From assembly GCA_028823235.1 (NCBI GenBank), contig JAPKBW010000004.1, positions 124,001 to 188,000 on the forward strand: a DNA stretch of 64,000 nt. The letters run 5' to 3'. Under the pieces are notes generated by a model, which worked only from the letters and a program-made list of their open reading frames with translations, was not told where the DNA came from and made no database searches. This document shows, one piece after another, positions 24,829 through 33,623 of the stretch. Made by a program: the position numbers and the translations under genes. This stretch comes from Longimicrobiales bacterium. Its GTDB lineage: Bacteria > Gemmatimonadota > Gemmatimonadetes > Longimicrobiales > Gaopeijiaceae. Numbering within the stretch: position 1 is the stretch's first letter; every line of letters starts with the position of its first letter.

Positions 24829-27588
24829 TCAGAAGAGGTCGTACTTCACTCGGAGCATCATGAAGCGACCGATCGCCGGCACGCCCACGAAGGACTGCCA
24901 AGCCGTATCGAAGAGATTCGTCACGGAAGCCTGAAGCGTCGCCCGAGTGCTCGGAATCGTGTATCCAGCCGTCAGATCAACCAGTGACGACGAATCGACA
25001 TCACCGTCAAACCCGGCCGAGATCGCCGGGAAACCGGATGCGAATCGGACACGAGCCGACGCGCTGAGCCCGCTGACGACATTGCGGTAGGCGAGTCCAA
25101 CAGTCCCTTTCTCTTTCGGAGCGTTAAGAGCGATCGGTGATCCGTCAGAGATCGGGAACGTGTCATCACTGACATGAGAGAACGACCCGGTCATCGATAG
25201 CTCGTTGGTGAGGAAGGCCTGGAAGGAGATGTCCCCGCCCCAGAGGTCGATGTCACCGACGTTGCGATACGAAACGATCAGGTCAGCGCCTTGCGCCCCC
25301 ACATTGTTGGACGACTGGACACCCAACGGGAGTGCGATCGGACTCCCAGGTTTGCCCGCACCTGCCGAAAGCGCAGCCGCCGTTGCCGGGCCAACGATCG
25401 GGGTCAGGTAGGCCTCCATCGAGACCGGGTCGAGACCGATGAGAGGCGTCTGCACGAGGAGCGGCGAGATGAAGTCGTTTTTCCTCGTGTAGTACAGGTC
25501 AGCAGCGATCGAGATTCGATCGCTGATGACACCCGTCCAGCCCACCTCGAACGTCTGTGTGGTCGACTCGATTGTCGGCGGCAGATCGGGAAGAACGAGC
25601 TGGCTGAGTGGCAGCGCGGCCTGGGTGTTCGGGTCAATCGCCAACGCAACGATGTCTCCGTTGCCTGGGGTAAGCGAGGAGAGGAACGCCGCGGTCGCTG
25701 GGTCGATGCCACCGGCCGCAGCCAGCACCCCGACGTAGTACTGCCACATGAGAGGCGTCTGGGCGGGCACGAGCTGGCCTGCCCCGCCCGAGCCTGCCGG
25801 TGTAAACGGCGAACGCATCCATGCGAACGTGTCGTCCGGTCCGCGCAGAGACCACCCGTCGAGCCCACTACCGTAAGCTCGGGTCGTGAACCCGAGTGCA
25901 CCAATCGGTGGTGGAGCGAAACCACCACCAATGTCGAGGAAATAGTTCAGCGCAGATGGGGTGGAGAACGCCTTGTTGTACGTGAGGCGGATGCCGTGGT
26001 TCTCGTTCGGCTTGAAGACCAGCGCGGCCCTCGGAGAGAATACGTTGTTGGGCAAGACCGAGTGCGAGTCGATGCGACCTGCGATGATCAGGTCGAGTTT
26101 CGGCATGAGGGCGGTCTTCGACTGCAGATACCCTCCCCACTCGGTCATCTCGTCGACGTCTTCGTAGGCCCCATAGATACGGCGGGAGGATGCAGGATTC
26201 GTACGGTAGTAATCGAAACCGTAGGTGAAGTCCTGACGCCCCTCTGCGAAGTCGATGCCGTGCTGGACCTGGGCGACCTTCAGGGAAGACTCATCGACCA
26301 GCGTGACGCCGTCCCGCAACAGGAAGGAATTTCCGGAGTTACTCCCGTTGTAATAACCCTGAGCGAACAGGCGCCCTTTGCTCAAACGCGCCTGAAAGAA
26401 GTCGTAGACCCAGTCCTCGGTCTGGCCGGCGCCGAGGCCGGTCAACTCGATACCACTCGAGGTGTTTCGCCCATATGTCGTCACGAACGTCCCGTCTTCT
26501 GCGAACTGGTAGTCCGCCCGCGCTTCGAGACTCCAGCGCTCGACTTCATATTTCCGATCGCCGATCCGACCGCAGGCGACGCCCGCCTCTGCCGTGCTGA
26601 GGCCCCGCGTGATTTTGTCTGCCTGACAGACCGCCGGGTTCGCGTCGGCAAAGGCCTGAGCCGTCTGCTCGGTCGGGTCGACGTATTCCCACTCATCTCC
26701 GGACAGGTACTGTCCAGAAATCTTCACGCCGAGGTTCTCACTGAGAAGAAAGGCCGACCGCATTGATCCTTGGTAAGCAGAGGGGCCCCCTCCGCCATTC
26801 GTCCCGCTCCCCAAAGTGAACGACGTCCCCTGCTCAGAGAGTGGTGATTTGGAGATAATGTGAACGACCCCGTTGGCCGTGTTTGGCCCGTACAGAGCCG
26901 AGCCCGGACCTAGGACGACCTCGATCCGATCGATGTCGTCGTCGATGGTCGGGATGTAGTGAAGCAAGTTCACCCGGAGTGACGGAACACCTGCCAGTCG
27001 ATAATCGGACAGCATGTGCAAGCTGCCGGAGAAAATGTTGTTGAACCCCCTCACCACGATGTTCGAGTTCTGCATTCCGTGCGTTACTACATCCACGCCG
27101 GGAGCATTCCGCAGGTGATCGGCACTGTTGAACGTCGCGAACTCTTGGATCTCTTGACTCGTGATCACATCGGTCGTGGCGGCTGACTCGACGAGCCTCC
27201 CACCAGCGCCTACCGACGTGCGGTCGACCGTGACGACAACGCCGCCCCCGGTCAGGGCTGCAGCCTGAGTAAGCAACGAGATGTCCAGCGTCGTCGTGCC
27301 GCTCGGTCCAACAGACACGTCGAAGCGTGCATCTGCATGCGCAACGTGGCTCACGATCACGACATAGGAACCCGCAGGCAGGTTCACCAGATAGACGCCC
27401 TGGTCATTCGCCAACACACCCGTGCGGGGAGCACCGCCCCGGATCGTGACCTGAGCTTGGGGGACTGCCGCTCCGGTCTCATTCGTCACGGTCCCGGTGA
27501 GGGTTCCCTGCTGAGCGGCGGCGGTGCCGGTGAACAGGAACGCGACCACAAAGGTCGCTAATAGAGTTCGCACGAATTGTTGGCACAT
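24829..27588 (-). CDS. TonB-dependent outer-membrane receptor with carboxypeptidase-regulatory N-terminal domain
   Basis: I start at ATG 27588 (919 residues), which has GAGG just upstream and begins a signal peptide (hydrophobic LLATFVVAFLFTGTAAAQ). Residues ~25-110 form a carboxypeptidase-regulatory-like beta-sandwich (GTLTGTVTNETGAAVPQAQV, VYLVNLPAGSYVV). Residues ~125-245 are the plug (VDVVTHGMQNSNIVVRG, IDRIEVVLGPGSALYG). The remaining ~670 residues form the beta-barrel, ending in alternating hydrophobics and Phe (MMLRVKYDLF), the outer-membrane insertion signal. Substrate unknown; this class imports peptides, glycans or metal chelates. A hairpin terminator follows. Confidence 0.93.
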   Translation of the reverse strand: MCQQFVRTLLATFVVAFLFTGTAAAQQGTLTGTVTNETGAAVPQAQVTIRGGAPRTGVLANDQGVYLVNLPAGSYVVIVSHVAHADARFDVSVGPSGTTTLDISLLTQAAALTGGGVVVTVDRTSVGAGGRLVESAATTDVITSQEIQEFATFNSADHLRNAPGVDVVTHGMQNSNIVVRGFNNIFSGSLHMLSDYRLAGVPSLRVNLLHYIPTIDDDIDRIEVVLGPGSALYGPNTANGVVHIISKSPLSEQGTSFTLGSGTNGGGGPSAYQGSMRSAFLLSENLGVKISGQYLSGDEWEYVDPTEQTAQAFADANPAVCQADKITRGLSTAEAGVACGRIGDRKYEVERWSLEARADYQFAEDGTFVTTYGRNTSSGIELTGLGAGQTEDWVYDFFQARLSKGRLFAQGYYNGSNSGNSFLLRDGVTLVDESSLKVAQVQHGIDFAEGRQDFTYGFDYYRTNPASSRRIYGAYEDVDEMTEWGGYLQSKTALMPKLDLIIAGRIDSHSVLPNNVFSPRAALVFKPNENHGIRLTYNKAFSTPSALNYFLDIGGGFAPPPIGALGFTTRAYGSGLDGWSLRGPDDTFAWMRSPFTPAGSGGAGQLVPAQTPLMWQYYVGVLAAAGGIDPATAAFLSSLTPGNGDIVALAIDPNTQAALPLSQLVLPDLPPTIESTTQTFEVGWTGVISDRISIAADLYYTRKNDFISPLLVQTPLIGLDPVSMEAYLTPIVGPATAAALSAGAGKPGSPIALPLGVQSSNNVGAQGADLIVSYRNVGDIDLWGGDISFQAFLTNELSMTGSFSHVSDDTFPISDGSPIALNAPKEKGTVGLAYRNVVSGLSASARVRFASGFPAISAGFDGDVDSSSLVDLTAGYTIPSTRATLQASVTNLFDTAWQSFVGVPAIGRFMMLRVKYDLF

Positions 27589-27681
27589 GTCAGCCTCACG
27601 AAGCCGAAAGGAATTCCAACGGTAGGATCCAACTTGAACGTAGACCCTAAAAGCTGGAAGTCGCAATCATTCCCAGCGAGC

Positions 27682-27705
27682 TTCCCCAGTTCCCCAGTTC
27701 CCCAG
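27682..27705. repeat. Three tandem copies of an 8-bp unit
   Basis: TTCCCCAG is repeated three times without interruption between the divergent TonB receptor and threonine dehydratase genes. Frame-breaking copy-number change would have no coding effect here, but spacing in the promoter region could change. Confidence 0.7.
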
Positions 27706-27758
27706 TACCACGGCCAGCCGATCTGGCGAAGCTCGACTGATCTCGACATGATGCGGCC

Positions 27759-28805
27759 ATGACCCTTCCGGATTTTTCTCTGCCCAGGCTGGAGATCGCA
27801 CACAAGCGTATCGCCGCGGCCGTCCACCGGACGCCCCTGGCCTACTCCCGTACTCTCTCCGAGCGTGTCGGGGCCGAGGTTTGGCTCAAATGTGAGAACC
27901 TTCAGAAGACGGGCGCGTTCAAGGTTCGGGGGGCTCTCAACCGGCTCCTGACCCTGAGCGACAAGGAGCGAGCTCGCGGAGTCGCCACGATCTCTGCCGG
28001 GAACCACGCGCAGGCAGTAGCCTGGGCCGCCTCGGCAACGGGAGTCCAGAGTGTCGTCGTGATGCCCGAGCACGCTTCACCGACTAAAGTGCGCGCGAGC
28101 CAGGAGTACGGAGCCGAAGTCATTCTTCATGGCGACGCCTCCGCAGCATTCAAGCGAGTCCTCGAGGTGAGCGAGGAGCGCGGACTGACCTTTGTCCACC
28201 CGTTCGACGACGAAGAGGTCATAGCTGGACACGCGTCGTGCGGTCTCGAGATACTTGAGGATGCACCCGAGGTCGGCACGGTAGTCATTCCCGTCGGCGG
28301 TGGTGGCCTTTCATCGGCGATTTCCGTGGCCCTTGCTGCATCCGGCTCTGACGCAGCGATCTGGGGTGTTGAGCCGGAGGGGGCGGCTGGAATGCACGAC
28401 AGTCTCGCAGCAGGACATGCAGTCCACCTCGATCGGGTGGATACGGTCGCGGACGGCCTGGGGGCCCCGATGGCCGGGGTCCTCAACCATGCGATACTTG
28501 CGGAGTACGCAGAGGGTGTGGTCCTCGTCGAAGATGCCGAGATCATCGCCGCACTCGCTCTGATCCTGGAGCGCACCAAGTTGCTGGTCGAGCCTTCGGG
28601 CGCGGCAGGCCTAGCCGCAATGCTCTCGGGAAATATCCAGGTCGATGACGACCGGCCGGTCGTCATCGTGTTGAGCGGAGGCAACGCAGACCTCGAGCAG
28701 TTGGCTTCCCTTCTGGCTCAGCGCGATGGACCCTCAAATGATCCGTTGGCTACCGGGACATCGGCTACGAGCCCACCTGATGCAAACCCTTCGGCTTCGG
28801 ACTAG
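27759..28805 (+). CDS. Threonine ammonia-lyase / serine-threonine dehydratase (PLP fold type II)
   Basis: The 348-residue protein has the PLP lysine in KTGAFKVRGA (near residue 55), the SAGNHAQAVAWAA phosphate-side block and the glycine-rich PVGGGGLSSAI loop holding the PLP phosphate. It deaminates threonine to 2-oxobutyrate or serine to pyruvate. It lacks the C-terminal ACT domains of biosynthetic IlvA, so it resembles the shorter catabolic (TdcB-like) or serine-racemase-like group; the last ~25 residues are a Ser/Pro-rich tail. The EgtC-like gene starts 3 bases after the stop, so they form a transcription unit. Confidence 0.92.
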   Translation: MTLPDFSLPRLEIAHKRIAAAVHRTPLAYSRTLSERVGAEVWLKCENLQKTGAFKVRGALNRLLTLSDKERARGVATISAGNHAQAVAWAASATGVQSVVVMPEHASPTKVRASQEYGAEVILHGDASAAFKRVLEVSEERGLTFVHPFDDEEVIAGHASCGLEILEDAPEVGTVVIPVGGGGLSSAISVALAASGSDAAIWGVEPEGAAGMHDSLAAGHAVHLDRVDTVADGLGAPMAGVLNHAILAEYAEGVVLVEDAEIIAALALILERTKLLVEPSGAAGLAAMLSGNIQVDDDRPVVIVLSGGNADLEQLASLLAQRDGPSNDPLATGTSATSPPDANPSASD

Positions 28806-28808
28806 TTC

Positions 28809-29585
28809 ATGTGCCGACTGCTGGCTTATCTGGGTGAGCCGACGAGGGTCGCCTCGCTCGTGTATGGCGGTGACCACTCGCTCTACCAGCAGAGCTGGGC
28901 TCCGCATGAACTGATCTCCGGGTCTGTGAACGCGGATGGCTACGGAGTGGTCTGGTATCACGAAAGCAGGCCGGCTCGAATCGCGGAGGCCCGGCCTATC
29001 TGGTACGACGACGATCTCCGTCAAACACTTGATACGATTCGGGCCGGGACGGTAATAGCGGCGTTGCGGAACGGTACACCAGGCATTCCCGTGGATCGAT
29101 CCGGCCTGCTGCCGATGGTCGATGACCAGTGGAGCTTCGTGCTCAACGGATTCGTACCTGACTTCCGAGCCAGCCACATGCGCGCGTTGCGCTCGACGCT
29201 TCCAGACGAGCTTTACGGTCGGCTGCGAGGGGCATCGGATTCCGAGACCCTCTTTCTATTGGCCCTGGCGGAAGTCCGAAACGGCACGAGCCTCGTCGAC
29301 GCCCTGATTGCCGTGGTCCGGCGGGTCACGGAGAGAGTCGGGCAGGAGGAAGCTCAGCTGAACATGGTTCTATCGGACGGGGAGGTTCTCGCCGCCGTCC
29401 GAAGCAGCAATGTGGACCGAACCAACTCTATGTACACGGCGACGGGCTCGAACCTCGCCCCGGACGGTCACATCCTGACGTCAGAACCCCCGGAGGGCGA
29501 CTCAGACTGGAACCACATCCCGGACCACACCTCAGTTGTAATCGATGCATGCGGAGTCACGCAGTCCCCGCTCGTGTCAGGCTGA
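28809..29585 (+). CDS. EgtC-like class II glutamine amidotransferase
   Basis: The 258-residue protein begins MCRLLAYLG; Cys2 becomes the N-terminal nucleophile after Met removal, as in Ntn-type class II amidotransferases. Family blocks PHELISGSVNADGYGVVWY, FVLNGFV and SDSETLFLLAL agree with EgtC/DUF-type hydrolases. EgtC removes gamma-glutamate in ergothioneine synthesis, but no egtB or egtD lies in the window, so the pathway role is unproven. A GCS2 ligase (61.8-62.9 kb) is a distant relative of EgtA but is not linked. It follows the dehydratase gene by 3 bases and converges with the FKBP gene. Confidence 0.87.
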   Translation: MCRLLAYLGEPTRVASLVYGGDHSLYQQSWAPHELISGSVNADGYGVVWYHESRPARIAEARPIWYDDDLRQTLDTIRAGTVIAALRNGTPGIPVDRSGLLPMVDDQWSFVLNGFVPDFRASHMRALRSTLPDELYGRLRGASDSETLFLLALAEVRNGTSLVDALIAVVRRVTERVGQEEAQLNMVLSDGEVLAAVRSSNVDRTNSMYTATGSNLAPDGHILTSEPPEGDSDWNHIPDHTSVVIDACGVTQSPLVSG

Positions 29586-29593
29586 GGCTCAGG

Positions 29594-30088
29594 TCAGTCG
29601 ACATCTATTAGCTCCAATTCGAATACTAGCGTCGCTCCGGGCGGGATATCCCCCCGACCTCGGGATCCGTAGCCCAGCCCTGGGCGAACCACCAGACGGC
29701 GGGTGCCGCCGCGCTTCATGCCGACGATTCCCTCGTTCCATCCACGGATCACTTCACTTCCACCGAGCCTGAGGTGGTAGGGATCGCCGCCCAAGCTCGC
29801 GTCGAACACGGTTCCGTCAGGAAGCCAGCCGACATAGTGAATCCAGACCCGGCTCGTGCGCCGAGCGAGCGGCCCGTCCCCGATCTCGACATCCTGGACA
29901 TAGAGGCCCGAAGAGGTGCGTTCGAACTCGGACAGATCGATTCCGAGCTGGAGGGAATAGAAGAGATCGGCCGGGTCCCAATCTGCTGACGCGGGGTCTC
30001 GGGTCGCCGTACCGCCTCCACACGCTGCGAGGGTACAAGCGAGGACTAGGGCTACAAGAGATTTTGTAAGATGAGGTCTGTTCGTCAT
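29594..30088 (-). CDS. FKBP-type peptidyl-prolyl cis-trans isomerase, lipoprotein
   Basis: I start at ATG 30088 (164 residues) because the following sequence is a lipoprotein signal with lipobox LAAC at about residue 22; the frame itself extends to 30139. The C-terminal ~100 residues are a complete FKBP domain: VWIHYVGWLPDGTVFDAS, VIRGWNEGIVGMKRGGTRRL and GYGSRGRGDIPPGATLVFE. It should catalyse proline isomerisation during folding of periplasmic or outer-membrane proteins. It faces the DUF6503-like gene divergently. Confidence 0.92.
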   Translation of the reverse strand: MTNRPHLTKSLVALVLACTLAACGGGTATRDPASADWDPADLFYSLQLGIDLSEFERTSSGLYVQDVEIGDGPLARRTSRVWIHYVGWLPDGTVFDASLGGDPYHLRLGGSEVIRGWNEGIVGMKRGGTRRLVVRPGLGYGSRGRGDIPPGATLVFELELIDVD

Positions 30089-30204
30089 GCCAGAGACTAC
30101 CTTGCCTTCCTGAGAGGGAGCAAGATCTTCGTATCGCATATTGAGGACTCGTGACGATCGATGGTCCGCCAGCCGTCACCCATACCAAGGACCCCGGAGA
30201 GGCA

Positions 30205-31035
30205 ATGACATCCAGAATGCTTGTGCGGCCCGTACCAAGGACCTTCGCCGCCGCCGTGATAGCCGCTGGCGTGATCGGCCAGGGAGCTGTGACCACGACC
30301 GTGTCGGCCGCGACAGCGATGCCACAGGAGTCGACCGAAGACATGCAGGTGGAGAAGCTCGTCGGCGATTGGATCGACGCGCTCGGCGGTCTCGCGACGT
30401 ACGACAAATTGGAGGGCGCACGGTACACGCTCACCACGGAGATGTACGACGCAGGCAGCTCCAGGCTCCGCCGCACGCGCCCCCGTTACGTCACGATCGC
30501 GCGCTCCTCACAAGGGGAACTGGGACGGATCGACCGGTGGGAGGGAGACGACTTCATCGAGCAGGGCTGGGACGGCTCAGAGGTCTGGGCCCGTCTGAAC
30601 AGCACAACACTCTCGGCCGGAGCCAAGGACTTCGATGAGGTCCAGTATGTCTCTGGCGACCTCAATTACTGGATCGCCCTGCCCTACAAGCTGCGCGACA
30701 GCGGCGTGAACCTGCACAACCGGGGCGCTGACGACCTGGGCCGCACAATGGTCGGAGTGAGCTTCGGCGACGGCGTCGGGCTACATGACGGTGACACGTG
30801 GCAGTACTGGTTCGAAGGCGGACGCACCTGGCCAGTCCAGGTTGCCTACAAGGAAGAAGGGCGTACCAACTGGAATTACCTGCGCTTCGAGGATATCCGG
30901 ACGATCGATGGTTACACCTTCGTCGGCCGCCGTGTCCATTTCAATGACGACGGGCAGGTGACCAAGATCCTCTACACGCACGACTTCGAACTCAACCCAG
31001 AGCTCGGGCCGGAGGCGTTCTCAAGCGGGCGGTGA
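30205..31035 (+). CDS. Secreted protein resembling DUF6503
   Basis: The start at ATG 30205 (276 residues) has GGAGAGG just upstream and precedes a long signal peptide (PRTFAAAVIAAGVIGQGAV, cleavage near residue 35); the frame is open from 30151. The mature part reads WIDALGGLATYDKLEGARY and later YWIALPYKL, WQYWFEGGRTWPVQVAY and YTFVGRRVHFNDDGQV. This pattern of a lipoprotein-sorting-factor-like beta sheet resembles the DUF6503 family. No function is assigned. It lies alone between divergent and convergent neighbours. Confidence 0.72.
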   Translation: MTSRMLVRPVPRTFAAAVIAAGVIGQGAVTTTVSAATAMPQESTEDMQVEKLVGDWIDALGGLATYDKLEGARYTLTTEMYDAGSSRLRRTRPRYVTIARSSQGELGRIDRWEGDDFIEQGWDGSEVWARLNSTTLSAGAKDFDEVQYVSGDLNYWIALPYKLRDSGVNLHNRGADDLGRTMVGVSFGDGVGLHDGDTWQYWFEGGRTWPVQVAYKEEGRTNWNYLRFEDIRTIDGYTFVGRRVHFNDDGQVTKILYTHDFELNPELGPEAFSSGR

Positions 31036-31125
31036 CGTCTGCGCGGTTATGAGATCTCGCGGGTCGCTTCACCTTCTCCGATCACCTTGAGCTTCACGCT
31101 GGTGTGCGGCGAAACAAATGCGCAG

Positions 31126-32157
31126 CTACTCCCTCTGCGCGACTCCCTGGCTCTCCAAGTAGGACACCGCCGGATATCGCGGCGGGTTGTCCGGACCCTG
31201 ACATGTCGGCAGGCATTCCAGTGGGTAGTTGGCTGTTGCGTTGAAGAAGAACGGCACGGAGTACCTGTCTCGCTCGCCGCGATGAGGTGGCACAAAGTGC
31301 TTGACGCTGACGAACCGGTCGTTCGACCACTGTCTCAGGAGCTCCCCCGTATTCACCACTAGGGCGTCCGGAATGACTGGTGCAGTGAGCCACACCTTCC
31401 GCTGCTCACCATAGACCGCCAATCCAGGCCCTGATTGGGCGAGGAGCGTGAAGAAGCTCGTGTCCACGTGTGGTGCGATCCCAAACTGATCCACCGCCGC
31501 GTTCGTCGTGTCGGTGTACCGGGTCATCCGCAACCGATAGAACGGCGACTGAAACGCCGGTTCAAACCAGTCAGGACTGAGCTCGAGCGCTACGGCATAG
31601 ATCGGCAACAGCGCCAGGGCGACCCGCTCGATCTCAGCGGCATAAGCTTCGACAGCTGTCTGGAATCCCGGCAGCACGGACTCAGGTAGCCACGGGTTGT
31701 CCCCCAGGCGCAGTGTCCGGTCTCGCTTGAAAAGGACCGCCTCATTGAGATTTCCTTTTGCTCTCGCCGGCAGCCGTCGCTCACCGAGTGGCAACCAGCC
31801 GATCCCGGGTGCTGCCGCAGCGGGATCGTCGATCGTGACCTGACTCTTGATGTCATCGGGAGAGGTGAGAAAGCTTTTCGCAGCGGCGAAAATCGATGCG
31901 AACATCTCCGTATCGATGCCGTGCCCAACCAGACAGTGGAAGCCGGTGTTCTCACCGATGAATCGGATCTGTTCTCCGAGCCTTTCGAGTTCGGCAGCAT
32001 CACCCGTCGCGAAGTAGCACTCCACATCGACCAAAGGGATGTCATCAGAAGTGGCGGCTACGAGTGAAGAGGCGTCCCAGGTAGCGGCCTCATCGGCAAG
32101 CTCTGCGGCCCGCTTGCCGCCGAAATCTCCTGAGTCTTCCGTGCTAGGTTGGTTCAT
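31126..32157 (-). CDS. 2-oxoglutarate/Fe(II)-dependent dioxygenase, isopenicillin-N-synthase-like
   Basis: A 343-residue jelly-roll oxygenase. The iron ligands are His230 and Asp232 (APHVDTSFF) and His287 (SVKHFV); Arg298 and Ser300 in RYSVPFFF form the RxS that binds 2-oxoglutarate. The N-terminal IPLVDVECYFA and TGFHCLVGHGI blocks are those of the DIOX_N domain. Relatives include plant gibberellin and flavonoid oxygenases, bacterial ethylene-forming enzymes and IPNS. The substrate is not deducible. It is followed on the same strand by tRNA-Asn after about 90 bases upstream of its start; no operon partner is evident. Confidence 0.92.
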   Translation of the reverse strand: MNQPSTEDSGDFGGKRAAELADEAATWDASSLVAATSDDIPLVDVECYFATGDAAELERLGEQIRFIGENTGFHCLVGHGIDTEMFASIFAAAKSFLTSPDDIKSQVTIDDPAAAAPGIGWLPLGERRLPARAKGNLNEAVLFKRDRTLRLGDNPWLPESVLPGFQTAVEAYAAEIERVALALLPIYAVALELSPDWFEPAFQSPFYRLRMTRYTDTTNAAVDQFGIAPHVDTSFFTLLAQSGPGLAVYGEQRKVWLTAPVIPDALVVNTGELLRQWSNDRFVSVKHFVPPHRGERDRYSVPFFFNATANYPLECLPTCQGPDNPPRYPAVSYLESQGVAQRE

Positions 32158-32269
32158 CGTGAGTTGGATTCGATGAGACAGGGCGGCCCTCGGAGCGGTC
32201 CGCCTTCCGATGAGATAGCAGGCTAGTCGTCGTTCAGCTCACCGCAAGCACTACGTGGCGAAAAAGCTA

Positions 32270-32342
32270 CTGGGCCGAGAGGGTTCGAACCTCGAACCTC
32301 CTGGGTAACAACCAGGCGCTCTACCAATTGAGCTACACCCCA
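32270..32342 (-). tRNA. tRNA-Asn(GUU)
   Basis: A 73-nt tRNA on the minus strand: D-arm GCTCAATTGGTAGAGC, anticodon stem CCTGG/CCAGG around loop TTGTTAC (anticodon GTT), T-loop TTCGAAC, discriminator G. Two irregular pairs are seen: G5-G68 in the acceptor stem and C49-T65 at the base of the T-stem. CCA is not encoded. Confidence 0.88.
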
Positions 32343-32346
32343 TCAA

Positions 32347-32379
32347 CAAAAAACAGCCGCGACCCCCTTGGGGAGTCGC
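32347..32379 (-). terminator. Rho-independent terminator downstream of mdh
   Basis: On the minus strand GCGAC-TCCCC and GGGG-GTCGC form a 9-bp G+C-rich stem with a one-base bulge and a TT/AA loop, followed within 6 bases by TTTTTTG. It lies about 165 bases after the mdh stop and just ahead of tRNA-Asn. Confidence 0.6.
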
Positions 32380-32543
32380 AGCCGTCTCGTTTTCGCTTCG
32401 TTCAGCTATACGAGCTCGCGGCCGCAACCCCTCCGGGGATTGCGATTGCATATCGAATTCGAATTGCTTGTGCGAATCATCATGCCCTCATCCTGGCTCT
32501 GATCTCACGCCCGATCAACGTGAGCGGGGACGGAGCTCAATCA

Positions 32544-33491
32544 TCAACCTGCGGCTTCGATCGCCTTCAGTGCGGCGACGGTGGATGTCACGTGATCGGC
32601 GCTGGTCTTCAGCGCAGCCCGCTCTGCCTCACCAAGCTCGACCTCGACGATCCGCTCGAGTCCGTTCTCACCAAGGAGGCACGGCACGCCGAGATACATG
32701 TCGTTGAAGCCATACTCACCCTGGAGCCAGGCAGCGCACGGAAGAATCCGGCGCTTGTCCTTGACGATGGCCTCGGCCATCTGGACGGCGGCCGCGGCGG
32801 GCGCGTAGTACGCGCTCCCTGTCTTGAGGTGGGAAACGATCTCGCCCCCGCCCTTCCGGGTGCGCTCCACAAGCGCGTCAATCCGATCCTGCGGTATCAG
32901 CTGAGTGAGCGGAATTCCACTCACGGACGTGTAGCTGGCGAGCGGCACCATGGTGTCGCCGTGGCCCCCGAGGACGAGTGCCTGGATGTCTTCGATCGAC
33001 ACGTCGAGCTCGAGCGCGATGAAGGAGCGATAGCGCGCGGTGTCGAGAACGCCGGCCATGCCGATGACTCGCTCGCGCGGGAAGCCGGAAGCCTCGAGGG
33101 CAACCTGAGCCATCACATCGAGTGGATTCGTCACCATGATGATGATCGAGTCCGGAGCGACGCGCTTGATCTCGTTCGTGACCGAACGGATGACGCCAGC
33201 GTTCGTCTTGAGTAGATCGTCTCGGCTCATCCCCGGCTTGCGAGCGATTCCGGCCGTGACGATGAAGATCTCCGACCCTGCGGACGCCTCGTAGTCGTTC
33301 GAGCCGTAGACCCGCGAGTCGCAGCCCTCGATTGGGGCGCTCTCCCACTGGTCCAGTCCCTTACCTTGCGGGATACCCTCGGCGATGTCGACGAGGATGA
33401 CTTCTTTGGCGAGTTCCTTCTGGGCCAGAAGCTGAGAGCAGGTGGCTCCCACGTGTCCGGCACCGACGACAGTAATCTTATTCGCGCTCAT
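32544..33491 (-). CDS. mdh: Malate dehydrogenase (lactate-dehydrogenase-like type)
   Basis: Mdh oxidises malate to oxaloacetate with NAD in the TCA cycle. The start is ATG 33491 (315 residues); the 19 extra residues of the open frame precede the conserved [12 protein letters not shown] nucleotide site and are dropped. Asp in ILVDIAEG marks NAD preference. Substrate residues are in [12 protein letters not shown] (the Arg pair, with Met typical of malate-specific enzymes), VTNPLDVM and the catalytic [11 protein letters not shown]. This is the type-3 MDH common outside enterobacteria. A terminator hairpin follows. Confidence 0.96.
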   Translation of the reverse strand: MSANKITVVGAGHVGATCSQLLAQKELAKEVILVDIAEGIPQGKGLDQWESAPIEGCDSRVYGSNDYEASAGSEIFIVTAGIARKPGMSRDDLLKTNAGVIRSVTNEIKRVAPDSIIIMVTNPLDVMAQVALEASGFPRERVIGMAGVLDTARYRSFIALELDVSIEDIQALVLGGHGDTMVPLASYTSVSGIPLTQLIPQDRIDALVERTRKGGGEIVSHLKTGSAYYAPAAAAVQMAEAIVKDKRRILPCAAWLQGEYGFNDMYLGVPCLLGENGLERIVEVELGEAERAALKTSADHVTSTVAALKAIEAAG

Positions 33492-33623
33492 GAAAAACGT
33501 CCGCTCCGCAGCAGGGTTTCGTTCAATTCGACAGCAGAGTGGGCCCACAGGGTCGTCTCTGCGAGCCGGACGAGACGCCGACCCGCAGGAGTATAACGAG
33601 GCTGAAAGGGAGGTCTACCCCGC

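Noticed and set aside
25291-26766. 491-residue plus-strand open frame
   Set aside because: It runs antisense through the TonB receptor barrel, is Arg/Val-rich and has no recognisable motif; a shadow of G+C-rich codon usage.
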